DNA of 64,000 nt, taken from the NCBI GenBank assembly GCA_033239125.1, contig BSWB01000003.1:135817820-135881819 (forward strand), read 5' to 3'. A program made the position numbers and the translations under genes. Shown here in pieces: positions 33,697 to 45,169 of this stretch (within the stretch, counting starts at the first letter, position 1; every line of letters begins with the position of its first letter). The notes below the pieces were generated by a model. That model had not been told where the DNA came from. It did not search any database and saw nothing but the letters and a program-made list of their open reading frames with translations. The DNA is from Fagopyrum homotropicum. Its lineage: Eukaryota; Streptophyta; Magnoliopsida; Caryophyllales; Polygonaceae.

Positions 33697-35456
33697 TGAT
33701 AACACGATTTATGACCTAGATTTAGACACCCATTTAGATAGATTTTCCGCTCATTCATGCATGGTTTAGCATTAGTTCACGGCGTTTGCACTCAAATCAC
33801 GTATTTTGTCGAGATAGACGTCTACTCGGACTTTTGCTTGCTTTGTAGGTATTTTGGGAGATTTAAGAGCCAAATCGATACATCCGAGGATCATTCCTCG
33901 AGATGACACACTTCCGGACTCATTGGAATGCAAGCTAAGGGCTAAGAAGGACTCATGGAACCTTACCAACACAAGCCATGCACCAAATCATGACTTAACG
34001 AGCCTAGAAGCAACCTCTGGAACAAACCACGGTCTGGACCAAGACCACGGCCGTGGACTTGCCCGTGATTCTTGCCAGGACCACATCGACAGCTGGCCAC
34101 GATCTCTTCTATTGCTCTTGCATCCTAGTGGGTATTTAAAGGATTTTGCAGGCTGTAATTGGGGATCCTTCTCCTCTCTTTTGACCTATCTTCTTCCCCA
34201 AACACTTCTCCATTGTTGCCTCTCTTCCAAGCACCCATTAGGGGTGTTCTTGGAAGAGATTAGTGTAGATTCTCGTTTTAGAGTGAGATTAGAGTGGATT
34301 CGAGTGAAGCTTCCATTGTTGTCAAGTTGGATTAGCTCTTGGAGCCTTGTAAGAATTTGGTAATTTCTATTCCATGCTTTTAATGACTTTTCTTTGGATT
34401 GTTCTTCATTATTTGACCATGACTTGCAAGCATGCTTTATTTGTGGAGATTGATCTTGAGATGAATGTTGTTGGCTAGATAGATTGCGATTCTAGGGTAA
34501 GGAAAGAAAGGTTATGGCTAGGACTATGATAGAGTGAACTTAGTTTGCCTTTGGATGACTTGATTTCTTGGACGAAGTCTCTGTTGAAGTCCACGGGTTG
34601 TTCATGCCATTCCACGGCCGTGGAAGTGGTAGAACAAACCGTGATGTACATGGTTCAATGGATCTAAGTTCTAGATTGTTATAATGTTGAAATCCTAGTG
34701 TTTGTTGAGCTAATTCTATCCTAGGGTGACCTAGTGTTAACAACTAAGTGTTTAGAAGAGACTTACCCGGTGATTCTTACTCTTAGATTCAAAAGATGAC
34801 AAACCCTAGGTAGTGGTGAGCCTCGCAAGCCGCCATTGGATTAAGTGTGCTAGGATAGTTGTTTAGGACTTCCCTTTCCGAGACTTACCCGGTAAGGATA
34901 GGTTAGACCCCTAGGTAACAATCCGGTTTGTGTAGAATTCCTATCCTTAGGTTCTTAGAGACTTACCCGGTGATGAGACCTTAGGAATGGACTAGTGGAC
35001 CATGAGACCTACCCGGTAATTGATCCCAATCTAGAAACGCTAAATCCCAACATATCATAGTTAACCCGAGGAATGAATAGATAGCTTGAGTCCATGCCAT
35101 AACTGGGAATTCCAAACTCTAGAATCCGCTTTGTTACTTCCGTTCTCCTATCTTTTGTGTTAGTGCGTGTTTGTGTTGCTTGATTTTGTTCACGTACTTG
35201 TGATCTTTGTTTGATCACCCAAAACCCTCCAAAAACATTGTGTTTTCCATTTTCTTTATTCCTCATCTTATCTTAGTCTAGATTCACACTATCTTTGATC
35301 ATCGAATGACTTAGTTTCACCTCAGTCCTTGTGTTCGACCTCGGAATACTTTCCTTTCTACAAAACGACCCGTACACTGCGGGTTTCGCTAGGTAGTTTA
35401 GGATTTAGTTCGAGTTTATAAATGTAAAGCTTTTTGTGCTATTTCCTAGCGTAACA
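33697..35456 (+). repeat. Element C 3' LTR
   Basis: 1760 bases, partner of 28897-30657. The 40-base hairpin at 34598-34637 holds TCCACGGCCGTGGA between arms TTGTTC...TGCCA and TGGTA...GAACAA (one wobble). In the 5' LTR the core has one G-to-A change. Confidence 0.94.
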
Positions 35457-37090
35457 AAGATCTAGGCTTAAGAAAAGAGAAAGGAATAAAGAAATGAAAA
35501 TCTCAATGTTTTTGGTTGGTTTTTAGGTGATCAATAAAGGATCACAAATCATGCAAAGTAAACAATCAACTAAGCTAACACCACAAGTAAACAAAACAAA
35601 CACGAAACGTATGATCAAAGAGAGAAAAGCGGATTCTAGGGGTCGGAAATTCCAGTTATGGCATAGGACTCAAGCTATCTAATCATTCCTTGGATTAATT
35701 ATGGGATATTGGGAGTAAGTGTTTCTAAATTGGGATCAATCACCGGGTAGGTCTCATGGTCCACTAGTCCGTTCCTAAGGTCTCATCACCGGGTAAGTCT
35801 CAAAGAGCCTGAGGAGTGGAATTCTACACAAACCGGATCGTCATCTAGGGATCTCGGAAAAGTAGATCCTAAACAACTATCCTAGCACACTCAGTCCAAT
35901 GGCGGCTTATGAGGCTCACCACTACCTAGAGTTTATCATCTTCGGAATCTAAGAGCAAGAATCACCGGGTAAGTCTCTTCTAACACTTAGTTGCTAACAC
36001 TAGGTCACCCTAGGATAGATTTAACTCAACACACACTAGGATTTCAATATTCTAACATTCTAGAACTTAGACTCATCTAGTCAAACGAATCAGGCAAACC
36101 ACGGGCTGTTCTACCACCTCCACGGCCGTGGACTGGCAAGAACGAACCGTGGACTCCAACAGTGGCTCGGTTCATATAGATGAATCATCCAAAGGAAAAT
36201 CTAAGTCCATCCTATCATAGTCCTAGCCATAACCTTCTTTTCCTTACCCTAGAATCACATCTATCTAGCCAACAACATACATCATCTCAATCGAAATCAT
36301 CAAGCATAAAATCATAGCATCCATTTGCAAGATAATGAAGAGAAAAAGATGAATAAGTGAAACAAGTAGAACAAAGCTAAAAATGAGATTAGAAAGACTC
36401 ACAACCCTTCCAAAAGAAGGTTTAAACGATTCTTACAATCCTAGAAAATCGATTCCGAAAATCTTCACTACAAAACTTATCAAGCACTAGCAATGGTGTC
36501 TTCTTCTCTTCCTCTCCAATGGAGCTCTTCTTCCTCCTCCAATGGTAGCTTCTCCCAAGAGAATCTTCTTGTTGAGAGTATGGGAGAGAATGTGGATTTG
36601 ATTGGATGATGAAAGATGCCTTCTCTCAGCCTTGCAGGACCACTTTTATACTACAACCTTGCTAGAGTGAGCCATGAGATCGTGGCACAACTGTCACAAC
36701 CGTCAGGCAAAAACCACGGTTGGTTTCCACGGCCGTGGACCTTCAGTGACCGTGGTTTTGGTGTTCAGCTTGCTTTGGATCATTGAGTCACGATTTGGTG
36801 CATGGCTTGTACTAACAAGGTCTCATGGGTCTTCCTTAGCCTCTAGCTTGCATCCTAATGAATCTGAGGGTGTGTCATCTTGATGAACGATCCTCAAACG
36901 TATCGATTAAGCTCCTAAATCTCCCAAAATACCTACAAAGCAATGCAAAAGTCCGTGTAGACGTCTATCTCGACAAAATACGTGAATTGAGTGCAAACGT
37001 CATGAACTAGTGCTAAACCATGCATGAATGAGTGAGAAATCTATCTAAATGATTACCTAAACCTAAGTCATAAATCGGGTTATCAGTTGG

Positions 37091-38225
37091 AATGAAGAGT
37101 AAGGACTTTATAAGCCTTCTTACCATAAGGATATCCTAAAAAACACATGGTAAGTCTCGGGGTTGAAACTTGTCTCGATGAGAAGGAGAGGTATTCACAT
37201 GACAGAGACAACCAAATACTTTGAATTGAGAGTAATCTGGAGTTATGTGGAAAAGAATCTCAAATGGAGATTTATTGTATAAAACAGTGAGAGGACATCG
37301 ATTGATTATGTGTGGTTGTGAGTATACACTCTCCCCAATATAAGAGAGGTATTTTGGACTGATGAAATAAGGATCTGGCAACCTCAAGGATGTGTTTATG
37401 TTTACGTTCAACTACTCTATTTTGTTATGGTGATTCATTGTTGTTTATAGGGACCCCAAGAATCGATGTGTATTAGATCAAAAGGTTGAGCAGTATGTGT
37501 GGTAGAAATGGGAAACATACGTCGATGTTGTCTAGCTTAAGGACATATTTGACAAATGGAATGCTGTTTAATATTGCGAATTGGTAATGGAAGATGAACA
37601 AGTTTATCAAAAAGTAAATTTCCTTGCGACAATGCCATATATCAGGATCTAAAGTATGATGTGCAGTAGAACAAGAATGAGAAATAACATGTTCAACATT
37701 ACATGCATTATTACAAGATGTGGAAGGAAGAGTGGTAGAGGATGAAGAGACTTTGTTCACGACATATAAACCTTTGCAAGCTTTACCAATCACCAATGGA
37801 TGCTTCATCGAAGGGGTCTGAATGGAGCAATGGTCAAAAGAAAAAAACAACATGAGTTAGCAAATCTGTGAACAATTTCTGGACAGACAATAAATTAAAC
37901 TGGAACTCAAGTACAAACAGAACGTTATGCAGAATAAGTTGTGAACTCAATTGTATAGTTCCAATATGAGATACTTTGGCATTGTGACCATTAGGCATAG
38001 TGATGAATATAGGCTGAGAGGTAGGCTCATATGAGGTAAATAGGTGAAGATGAGGTGTAATATGGTTTGTTACACCACTATCATTGATCCATTGAGACTT
38101 AAAAGCATATGAGAATAGACATAGAGGTTTACCAACAAGGAAGGCACTATGATTGTCCTTATTGACTTTTGGAGAGGAATTCTTGTTGAGGAGAGATAGA
38201 AGCTTTGAGACCTGATCTTGAGAGA
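37091..38225 (-). pseudogene. copia protease and integrase, core deleted
   Basis: Reading on the minus strand, 38125-38080 encodes WINDSGVTNHIT, the copia protease block (normally W-x-x-DSGAT-x-H). Next comes the pre-integrase region with DPDIWHCR (about 37650). The integrase begins near 37455 with HIDSWGPYK, carrying the first catalytic Asp region. A few codons later the sequence is already at [19 protein letters not shown], the block holding the catalytic Glu, so the middle of the catalytic core, including the second Asp, is missing. The C-terminal part (37136-37411) has the usual [10 protein letters not shown] and FKVFGCLCHV blocks and the FLGYPYGKKAYKV ending. Several stops are present. 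No function remains. Confidence 0.82.
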
Positions 38226-39830
38226 TGTAAGATCCTAGGTTTTTGCCTTCACCACCCCTGCGGTGAAGAGGGCCGCCCCCGCGGCCAGCCGCCCCTGCGA
38301 CTGTGAGATCCGCTCCTGCGGATCGTGCGACAGATCGTGCCGATCTGTTTTCGTCGTTTTATCTTTCTTCCATAGATAGAATACCCGATATTCTATCTTA
38401 TGGGCCAGTTTCCTTGTTTTCTTTCTAACACTAGACGCCCTTCCGTCTAGCGTTCCAGCTCTCCCTATATATTCTCTTCCTTCTCTCCTTTTTCCCGTTC
38501 CTTGCTATCGTCTTCAAACCCTAGAGAGCTGCAGTCGTCCTTGCTTCCTACAATCCCGCTGAACGTATAAGTACATCTTTACTGGTTCTTCCTCACGTTC
38601 CTTTAATGCTGCATGCCTTCCCTTCTGTTTTGGTTTCTTCCTTTCGTTCTTTTCTTTCCTTCTTCTCCAAGGATCGAGCACGAGCCTTGATTCTTGGGGA
38701 TTGTTCCGTTGTTGACCCTTCGTTGTTCTCAGGCTCTCTGGAGTGGAGTCTCGACGTGTTGGAACCAAAGGTTCGAGCTTTGGTTGCCCCTGTTGTGAGA
38801 TCTGTCGAAGAGAAGCCCGACAATAGCTTCTAACGAAGATATGACCCTGCGCCTGCATAGAGACGCCCCTGTGCCTCTGTTCAGCCACCCCTGCGCATCT
38901 GTCTAACCGCCCCTGCGGTTTCTCTGCAGTAACTCCCGTCTTTGGTGAGTTGCTTCCTTCCTTCGTTTCCTCGTTCCTTCCTTGGTTCCTTATGGTCGTT
39001 CCTTGTTCCCCTGAGTTGTTGTAAGACTAAGGTTGAGCCCTTAGCATGTGTTGATCTCTTTGAGATCTTTGAGACTAGAAGTCATAGACTAGAAGTCCCT
39101 TGGACTTACTTAGCTTCATTCCGCGTATTAGTTGGATTGTTTTGGCTTGTTTGTGTTGCTATCATGTTTATAACGGATAATTGGAAATAGGATTCACCCT
39201 TTGTTACCCTTAACTGGCCCAAGTGTATTATAACCGGGTGGTGACCACTTGTCTAGTTCTACAGGAGACTAGAATGTGCTCTTGCAACCCAGACCCGTAG
39301 GTAACGGATAGTACTGATCTATTCCTATTGGTAGACGGAAGCAGAGGCGAGTTTCGGGAGATTCTCGTGTGACAAAAGAAGTTGAATTAGAAATGGATAA
39401 CCTTAATGAAAGATAATAACCGGTTGATGTGTAAGCATGCTATGTGTTTTCTTTACCTTATGTGTGTTTGTGCCCTTACACTCTTGCTTATACCTAGAAT
39501 GTTAGCTAACGGTTTATACCGTCGTTGTAGATGTTACGCAAGTTCAGGATGCTGCTGAGTGATCCGGATGGTGTGGTCAGCCGGGGTTCCCGTACATTAT
39601 AGGACGGGATTGGGTTTTGTTTTTCTTTAGATGCTTCCTTTTTGTTTTGAACCCGGCTATGGAGCTTTTGTGTTTTCTTCTGGTTGAACCTTTGGTTTTA
39701 TATTGAGTTTTGTTTTCATTCGCCTGTGCCTTGTTGTAAGATCTGTTTGCTATTGCTACTCTGAGGATCGGGACCCATTGTGCGGTCCTAGCTCGTAGCG
39801 CTTCAAGTTCCTAGAACTTGGGGTGTTACA
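38226..39830 (+). repeat. Element D 5' LTR
   Basis: From TGTAAGATCC to GGGTGTTACA. It has GC-rich motif copies at 38258-38330 and 38855-38925, partly mutated by C-to-T changes, and TATA-like CTATATATTC near 38465. Relative to the 3' LTR it lacks about 130 bases near 39090, between two copies of TAGAAGTC. The short open frames on both strands here recur in the other LTR and are not genes. Confidence 0.93.
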
Positions 39831-39833
39831 ATA

Positions 39834-39845
39834 TGGTATCAGAGC
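39834..39845 (+). other. Element D primer binding site (tRNA-Met)
   Basis: TGGTATCAGAGC, three bases after the 5' LTR. Confidence 0.92.
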
Positions 39846-40073
39846 GAGGTTGGCAACAATGGCACTCGAAATCTTCTAAGGGTCGGATGGATAAATAAAT
39901 AGAACCCGCAAGGGGTCTAACGTTTTCAAAAGGGGGGTTTTGTTTTTAACCTTTCGGTCTGGGATAGATGTACAGGCGACCACCACTACCTCCGCGGATC
40001 TCAGCGGTGTAGTTTCTTTTGTGTTTCCCTTTATGTGTGCTTTTCATGGAGTTTTGCTTTAGCTGTAGCGTGG

Positions 40074-40076
<3 letters not shown>

Positions 40077-40130
<54 letters not shown>
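40077..40130. repeat. (TA)n microsatellite
   Basis: About 26 TA units in the leader of element D, 54 bases before the gag start. It probably arose by slippage after insertion. Confidence 0.92.
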
Positions 40131-40134
<4 letters not shown>

Positions 40135-40183
40135 TATATATCTATCCTTATAGCAGACAGCGCGTACTAGAGCTACATCTGCT

Positions 40184-41448
40184 ATGGGGCGAGGAAGGGG
40201 TCGACCACCACTTCCACCTGCCGTCCGTGGACGAGGACGTACAGGAAGACCTCCACTAGCTAGAGGTCGGGGCCAAGCCCCAGTTGCCGATCCGCCTATT
40301 GCTGAGGCGTTTGCTGAAGAGGTTCCTGAGAGCATTGTTCCTGAGGCTGGATATGGGACTGCTGCTAGGTCTGGAGCACAGAGAGAGCCATCAACAGAGT
40401 CCGCACGAGTGTCTATCGAAGCTTCTGCATTTCGCGACTATGTGTAGAGGGTTGAGGAGGCTATCAGGACTGGAGGATCAGCACCAGTGCCGCCAGTTCC
40501 TGCAACATCCCCTGAGGTTTCGTAGAGAATCACACAAGCTGTTGCCCCGCCTGCTGGAGTTGCTGAGGTTATTAGAGCGCCGGCTGAGGCAAAAGAGCCA
40601 AAGCTTGACAGTTGGTTGAAGGCTTTCGACCAACTGAAGGTTCCCGTCTTCGTGGGAAGGACTGGCTTTGGAGGTGGAGTAGTGGCTAGGACAGGTGGAT
40701 TCTGCCATGGAGGCTATCGGTTGCCTTGAGGAACGTCGAGTCAACATAGCACAAACATTGTTGAAGGATCAGGCTCATTCTTGGTGGAGGACCATTCGTA
40801 CTAAGGTCACTAGTTATGAGCAAATGAAGACAGTGATCAGGGATCGCTATTGCCCTGCAGCCATGAGGAGAGACCGTCTTCAGGATTTCCTTGAGACTAG
40901 ATTTGAGGATTTGCCTATTGCTGAGATAATCCTCAAGTTTCAGGATGAGCTGGCGTTGCTAGGTCTGTCCACACCACCAGAGGATCAGCATGTTTATCTT
41001 TTCTCTCGGAGATTGAGAAAATCGACGCGTTCTTATCTTACTGGTTTCCGTTGTGAGTCTTTGGTGGACTACTGGGATAGAGCTTATGCTTATGAGAGAT
41101 ACCGGCCGGGTCAGAGGAAAGCTTCTCAGACAGGAGGTCCTGAGAAGAGACAGAAGATTGGATCCGCCAGTGCTGGAGCTGGAGCAGCTGGTTTTGGGCG
41201 TAGTCAGACGCCTGGACGTTCTAGTTTCCAGCAGAGTTGTGACAGAGGACGGCAGTGTCATAACTGCGGAATAGCTGGACACATACGAGTTGACTGCAAG
41301 AAGCCAACAATGACTTACTTTTCTTGTGGCAAGCCCGGACACAGAGCTGCGTTTTGCCGTCAAGGCAAGGCGCTATCTCAGCAGGGTTCTTCACTTGCTA
41401 GTGTTGCTGGAGGAGGACAGAGATCTCAGTACCACCAGCAGCAGTAGA
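40184..41448 (+). pseudogene. Element D gag
   Basis: The frame starts at ATG 40184 with an Arg/Gly/Pro-rich segment (MGRGRGRPPLPPAVRGRGR) and is broken by TAG at 40445 and 40523 and by a frameshift near 40680. The gag domain at 40695-41130 has LLKDQAHSWWRTIRTKV, QMKTVIRDRYCP, DRLQDFLETRF and YLFSRRLRKSTRSYL. The first zinc knuckle is complete (CHNCGIAGHIRVDC). The second has Tyr in place of its first Cys (YFSCGKPGHRAAFC). Another TAG at 41446 follows a run of Gln codons. Gag of a chromovirus packages its RNA; this copy is inactive. Confidence 0.86.
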
Positions 41449-41941
41449 GAGTTTCAGGTTCTGCCGCACCTCAGGGTTCCACTCCGGGACAAGGGAGAGG
41501 TAGAGGACGTGTTGGTGGATCTGCAGACACCAGAGATGCACCAGCCAGAGTTTATGAGTTGAGGACTGCTGTAGAGCCGACAGCGCCGACAACTACAGGT
41601 ACCATTCACATTAATGGTTTTCTTGTCAGAGTTCTTTTCGATACTAGTGCTACACATTCTTTTATATCTGATGCATGTGTAGATAGATTGACCTTAGTTA
41701 CTGTAGAGGGTAGACCCTTCTTTATAGGATTACCCGATGGGGGTAAGATACGAGGTACGCGAGAGGTTCGCGATTGCCCTATTAGATTGGAAGGTCGTGA
41801 TTGGCCAGTTAACTTCTTCGTCATGTACTTAGTACATGAAGAAGTTATTTTGGGCATGGATTGGAAGGATCGACATCGAGCAGTTCTAGACATCGGCAAG
41901 AGGACAATGATAGTAACTACAAATGCAGGCCATGTTGAGAT
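41449..41941 (+). pseudogene. Element D protease, N-terminal part of pol
   Basis: After a Gly-rich linker, the protease reads FLVRVLFDTSATHSFISDACVDRL (active DTSA at about 41638) and VILGMDWKDRHRAVLDIGKRT, typical of Ty3 chromoviruses. The frame is interrupted at 41941 by element F, whose GAGAT duplication follows GHVE, and resumes at 53357. Confidence 0.87.
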
Positions 41942-43692
41942 TGTTCGCTCCAAACGGTGTGTGCAAGCTTTAAATTTATAACCCTAGACTTAAGCTTAAA
42001 ACAAGGATGCGAACCCGCAGTGTACGGGTCAATCGTAGTAAAAGCAAGAAAATTCCAGGGGTCGATCACAGGGACTCGGTGAAACAAAGTCAATACGGTG
42101 TGCTATATCAATTCTAACCACAAGAGCAATTAACACAATCAAAGATGAATAAGAAGTCAATAAAGCAAACATGCAATTCTAGGGATTAAAGCATCTAGTT
42201 GTGGTTCCAACTCAAGATCTATAGATAAGCGGACAAAGCTGAGATTTTTGCGTGGGGAAGGTGTTACTAAAGTGGAATAGATCACCGGGTAAGTCTCACT
42301 ACTCACTAATCCTAAACCGTAACTCCTATTACCGGGTAAGTCTCAAGGAATCAAGATAAAGAACTATAACCTCAAACTAACACACCATCTAAGGGAATAG
42401 AATCAACCTTTACCGGGTAAGTCTCAGGCTAACTCACAAAGATGGGATGGAAGCACACTCAAACCCCAATAAAGGATAAACCTTTATTACCTACACTTAT
42501 GATCGTCAATACACAAACTAAGGAATTACCGGGTAAGTCTCATCCTAAGCTTGCATTGAACCAGGAAAGGTGTAATAAGAATAGGATTTGGCAAACTCTA
42601 ACACTTAACTCTCAGTTATGGATCAGATAAGTCACCTCGGTCAGAAGAATTCCACCCCGGCCGAGATGTTCATCAACCGAACGAGATGCTTAGGGTTAAG
42701 GTTAAAGACTCGAACTTTCAGGATCCTACTGGAATCTAAGATTATTCTATCATTGTTTTTCCCACAACCTTCAGCTAATCACCCTAGAATCGCACAAGGA
42801 AATTAGCCACTCATCATCATAATGAAAGTATTAAAATATATGGGAAGAAGGTGAATATTTGAACAAAGAAGAATTTAATGAAAAGACTTCAATAACTGAA
42901 TCAAATATCGCAACAAAGCGTTCCTTGGATAGCAATCCAAAAAGACAAGACAACAATTGAGGGAATTGAAGACAATCTTACAAAACCCTTCAATAAAGCT
43001 ATAAAAGCTATGAACTTCAATCTTCTTTCAACCTTCAAAAAGGTTCTTCGAATCTCTCCCAACTGGAGTAGGCTGCTGCTGCTGCGTGTTTTTCGGTGTA
43101 AGCGGCCTTTGGCGGGATCTAAGCACGATCGGATTTGTGGAAAATCCAACCCTTTTTATAGGAAAATAGCCCTCCAAAGATAATAAATCTTAGAAAGATA
43201 TTCTCCCATAAATATAGGTAAAATATATATTCTGCATATCTCCTTCCTTCCAGGAGCCCAGCCCAAAAATATAAGATCACTTTCCAATTTTAAAAGATCT
43301 CTTCCAAGAATAAAATATTCTCGCCGCGTCCTAGGTGTTTGCCTCGGTCGAGTCGGCATCTCTGGATCACCTCGGTCGAGGTGAACCTCTGATCAACCGA
43401 GGTGAGTCACAACTGAATGTGAAATCTCTCAAAACTGGTCCAAAGTAAATCTGTAATCCATGGCTATGCTCCCTGGAAGTAGCTCCAAATGACTAATGAC
43501 TCATTTTGCTCCTTTTTGATGTAAAACGTACCAAATTACCTGCAATTACAACGAAACTAGGTGTAGACCTCGATTCTCGCAAAGGTAGATGAAATGGTAG
43601 TAAAATCACATAATGTACATACAAACATGCAGATTATGAAAGATAAAACGTCCAAACAAACCCCAAAATATAGACTATAATTCATGCTATCA
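41942..43692 (-). repeat. Element F 3' LTR
   Basis: Plus-strand ends TGTTCGCTCC and CATGCTATCA. It has four ACCGGGTAAGTCTC copies (42294, 42331, 42412, 42528), palindrome clusters at 42635-42690 and 43335-43405, and the U5 hairpin near 42010-42030. Confidence 0.95.
43367..43384 (-). repeat. Element F palindrome hairpin, LTR copy
   Basis: Arms TCACCTCG and CGAGGTGA around GT. The copy at 44788-44805 has arms ACACCTCG and CGAGGTGT, the outermost pair changed on both sides. Confidence 0.82.
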
Positions 43693-43731
43693 AAATACCC
43701 CATACTTAGCCCTTGCTTGTCCCCAAGCAAG
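43693..43731 (-). other. Element F pre-PPT hairpin and polypurine tract
   Basis: On the minus strand, arms CTTGCTTG and CAAGCAAG around GGGA (43712-43731), then CTAAGTATGGGGTATTT against the LTR. Confidence 0.85.
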
Positions 43732-45169
43732 TTCCGCATATAAAAGACAAGATAGAATGGATTAATAGTCAAGAAAATCAATGAAAAGTCTTTCAAAAAC
43801 ATTTTATGGTGTGCAACTATCATAGATCACTCTAAGAGAATACTTCATGGAATTAAAAACTCAATATGCTCAAAACATTTTATAAATATAGGAAAGTTGT
43901 TCATCTTTGCATAAAATCATAGAATGCATAATAAATCATAATTATCAAAATTAATCATGTATAATCTAGTTTAAACCGCTAAGTCAATCAACAAGCTCAA
44001 GGTCTCAAGGGCTTCCCAAAAGAAAAGGTCAAGAAACGTGTAGGGTAGGGATGTATGTAAGGTAATGTGGTGCTAGAATCCGGGAAAAGGATGAACTTCA
44101 CTTTCACTTTGACTTGCAACATCTTCCACCAATAAGCTTTGCTTATCTCACACTTTTTCTTTTTACTTTACTTTTTGGGATTCATGGACAGAGGTGCACA
44201 ATAACCGAAGCCTAGGAAATCTGCAATCATCAATTTCTCGAGATGCATCAAACCCTTGATGCACATACCATGACCCGTTAGGAATATCGCTCAATCCGAC
44301 TTTGGCAAGACACAAACACCCGGCTATGTGAATGGTGCCGAGTTACTCATCTTCATGATTGACTTCCCCAAACCTATTATTACTTTCTAGCACTTTCACT
44401 TCCAGCCAACTTCTCAACTTTAACTTCACTTGCTTTCACCACTTCGCTTGCTTCCAAATTCCCGGATAGGTAAAGGGAGGCAAAATGTATATGAGGGGCT
44501 AAGCATGATCAAGAAGAAGAAGAAGAAGAGAATGAATTGCCTTGGTCTTTCCAAGAAGAAAGTGAGAGAACTTAACCTGCGGTGTCAACCTTCAAATTCA
44601 ACATAATTTGGATAAAAACAAAGTATTAAACATGCCAATAATTTCAAACAAAGCATTTAGCAACTTAAACATATTATAAAACCTTTCAAACACATAAAGA
44701 ATTTAAAACCAGTCAGTAAACAAGATCTTCACTGAGGTCATATCCAGATAAGTAACAAAAATTCGTTTTCGAAAACTCTCAGTTAACACACCTCGGTCGA
44801 GGTGTTCTTGGTTCAACCGAGGTGAAACGCCTCGTTTGGCCAATACTGACTCGGTCGAGGTCGAAAATTTTTATTTTTTTTATTTTTTTATTTTTTTAGT
44901 TTCGACGTTTTTCTCAATCAAATAACCTGTAGGTATGCATGTAATATCAAATGATCATATAAAGGCAATGAAGCATAAATACGAAAATATCCGATAAATA
45001 AAATACATCAAAGGTGTCAAATACATCACGTAGTCACGTAGTCAAATAACAAACACCCCATACTTGAGACACACTGTCCCAGTGGGTATAATAAAAGTCT
45101 AAACAAGAGAGAACTCACCGGATAAAAGCCGAACTGCATAAAAATATAATAATAAAATCCTGCAGCTCC
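43732..45169 (-). other. Element F 3' UTR
   Basis: Non-coding. Conserved blocks shared with B, C and G lie at about 44100-44400. The internal polypurine-like signature (minus: GGGACAGTGTGTCTC then AAGTATGGGGTG) is at 45055-45080, 90 bases after the third ORF stop. A palindrome cluster covers 44788-44865. Confidence 0.7.

Larger units (their letters stand above)
28897..35456 (+). mobile_element. Element C: non-autonomous Athila-like element
   Basis: A complete 6.6 kb element on the plus strand inserted into solo LTR H. The LTRs are 28897-30657 and 33697-35456, from TGATAACACG to CTAGCGTAACA. The target duplication AAGAT is perfect (28892-28896, 35457-35461). By eye the LTRs differ at about 15 positions plus one single-base gap, so the insertion is recent. 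The 3.0 kb interior has a tRNA-Asp-type primer site, one ORF, the conserved double hairpin, the conserved 3' UTR, and the pre-PPT hairpin with polypurine tract. RT, RNase H and protease are absent. The interior downstream of the ORF matches element G closely, so G's family is the likely source of trans-acting proteins. Confidence 0.95.
28721..37085 (-). mobile_element. Solo LTR H, split by element C
   Basis: Two pieces, 28721-28896 and 35462-37085, together about 1.8 kb, form one LTR in minus orientation with ends TGTTACGCTAAG and CGGGTTATCA on the plus strand. Perfect GTTGG duplications flank it (28716-28720 and 37086-37090) inside the copia integrase-RT spacer. There is no primer site, internal region or second LTR, so it is a solo LTR left by LTR-LTR recombination. 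Its sequence is related to but clearly diverged from the LTRs of C. It carries palindrome clusters at about 36105-36155 and 36715-36760 and three copies of ACCGGGTAAGTCTC-like repeats (35742, 35788, 35964). Confidence 0.92.

Noticed and set aside
38514..39190. Open frames in the D 5' LTR, including a 124-residue minus-strand frame
   Set aside because: The same region in the 3' LTR has them broken or altered, they are built from motif repeats, and they lack any family signature.
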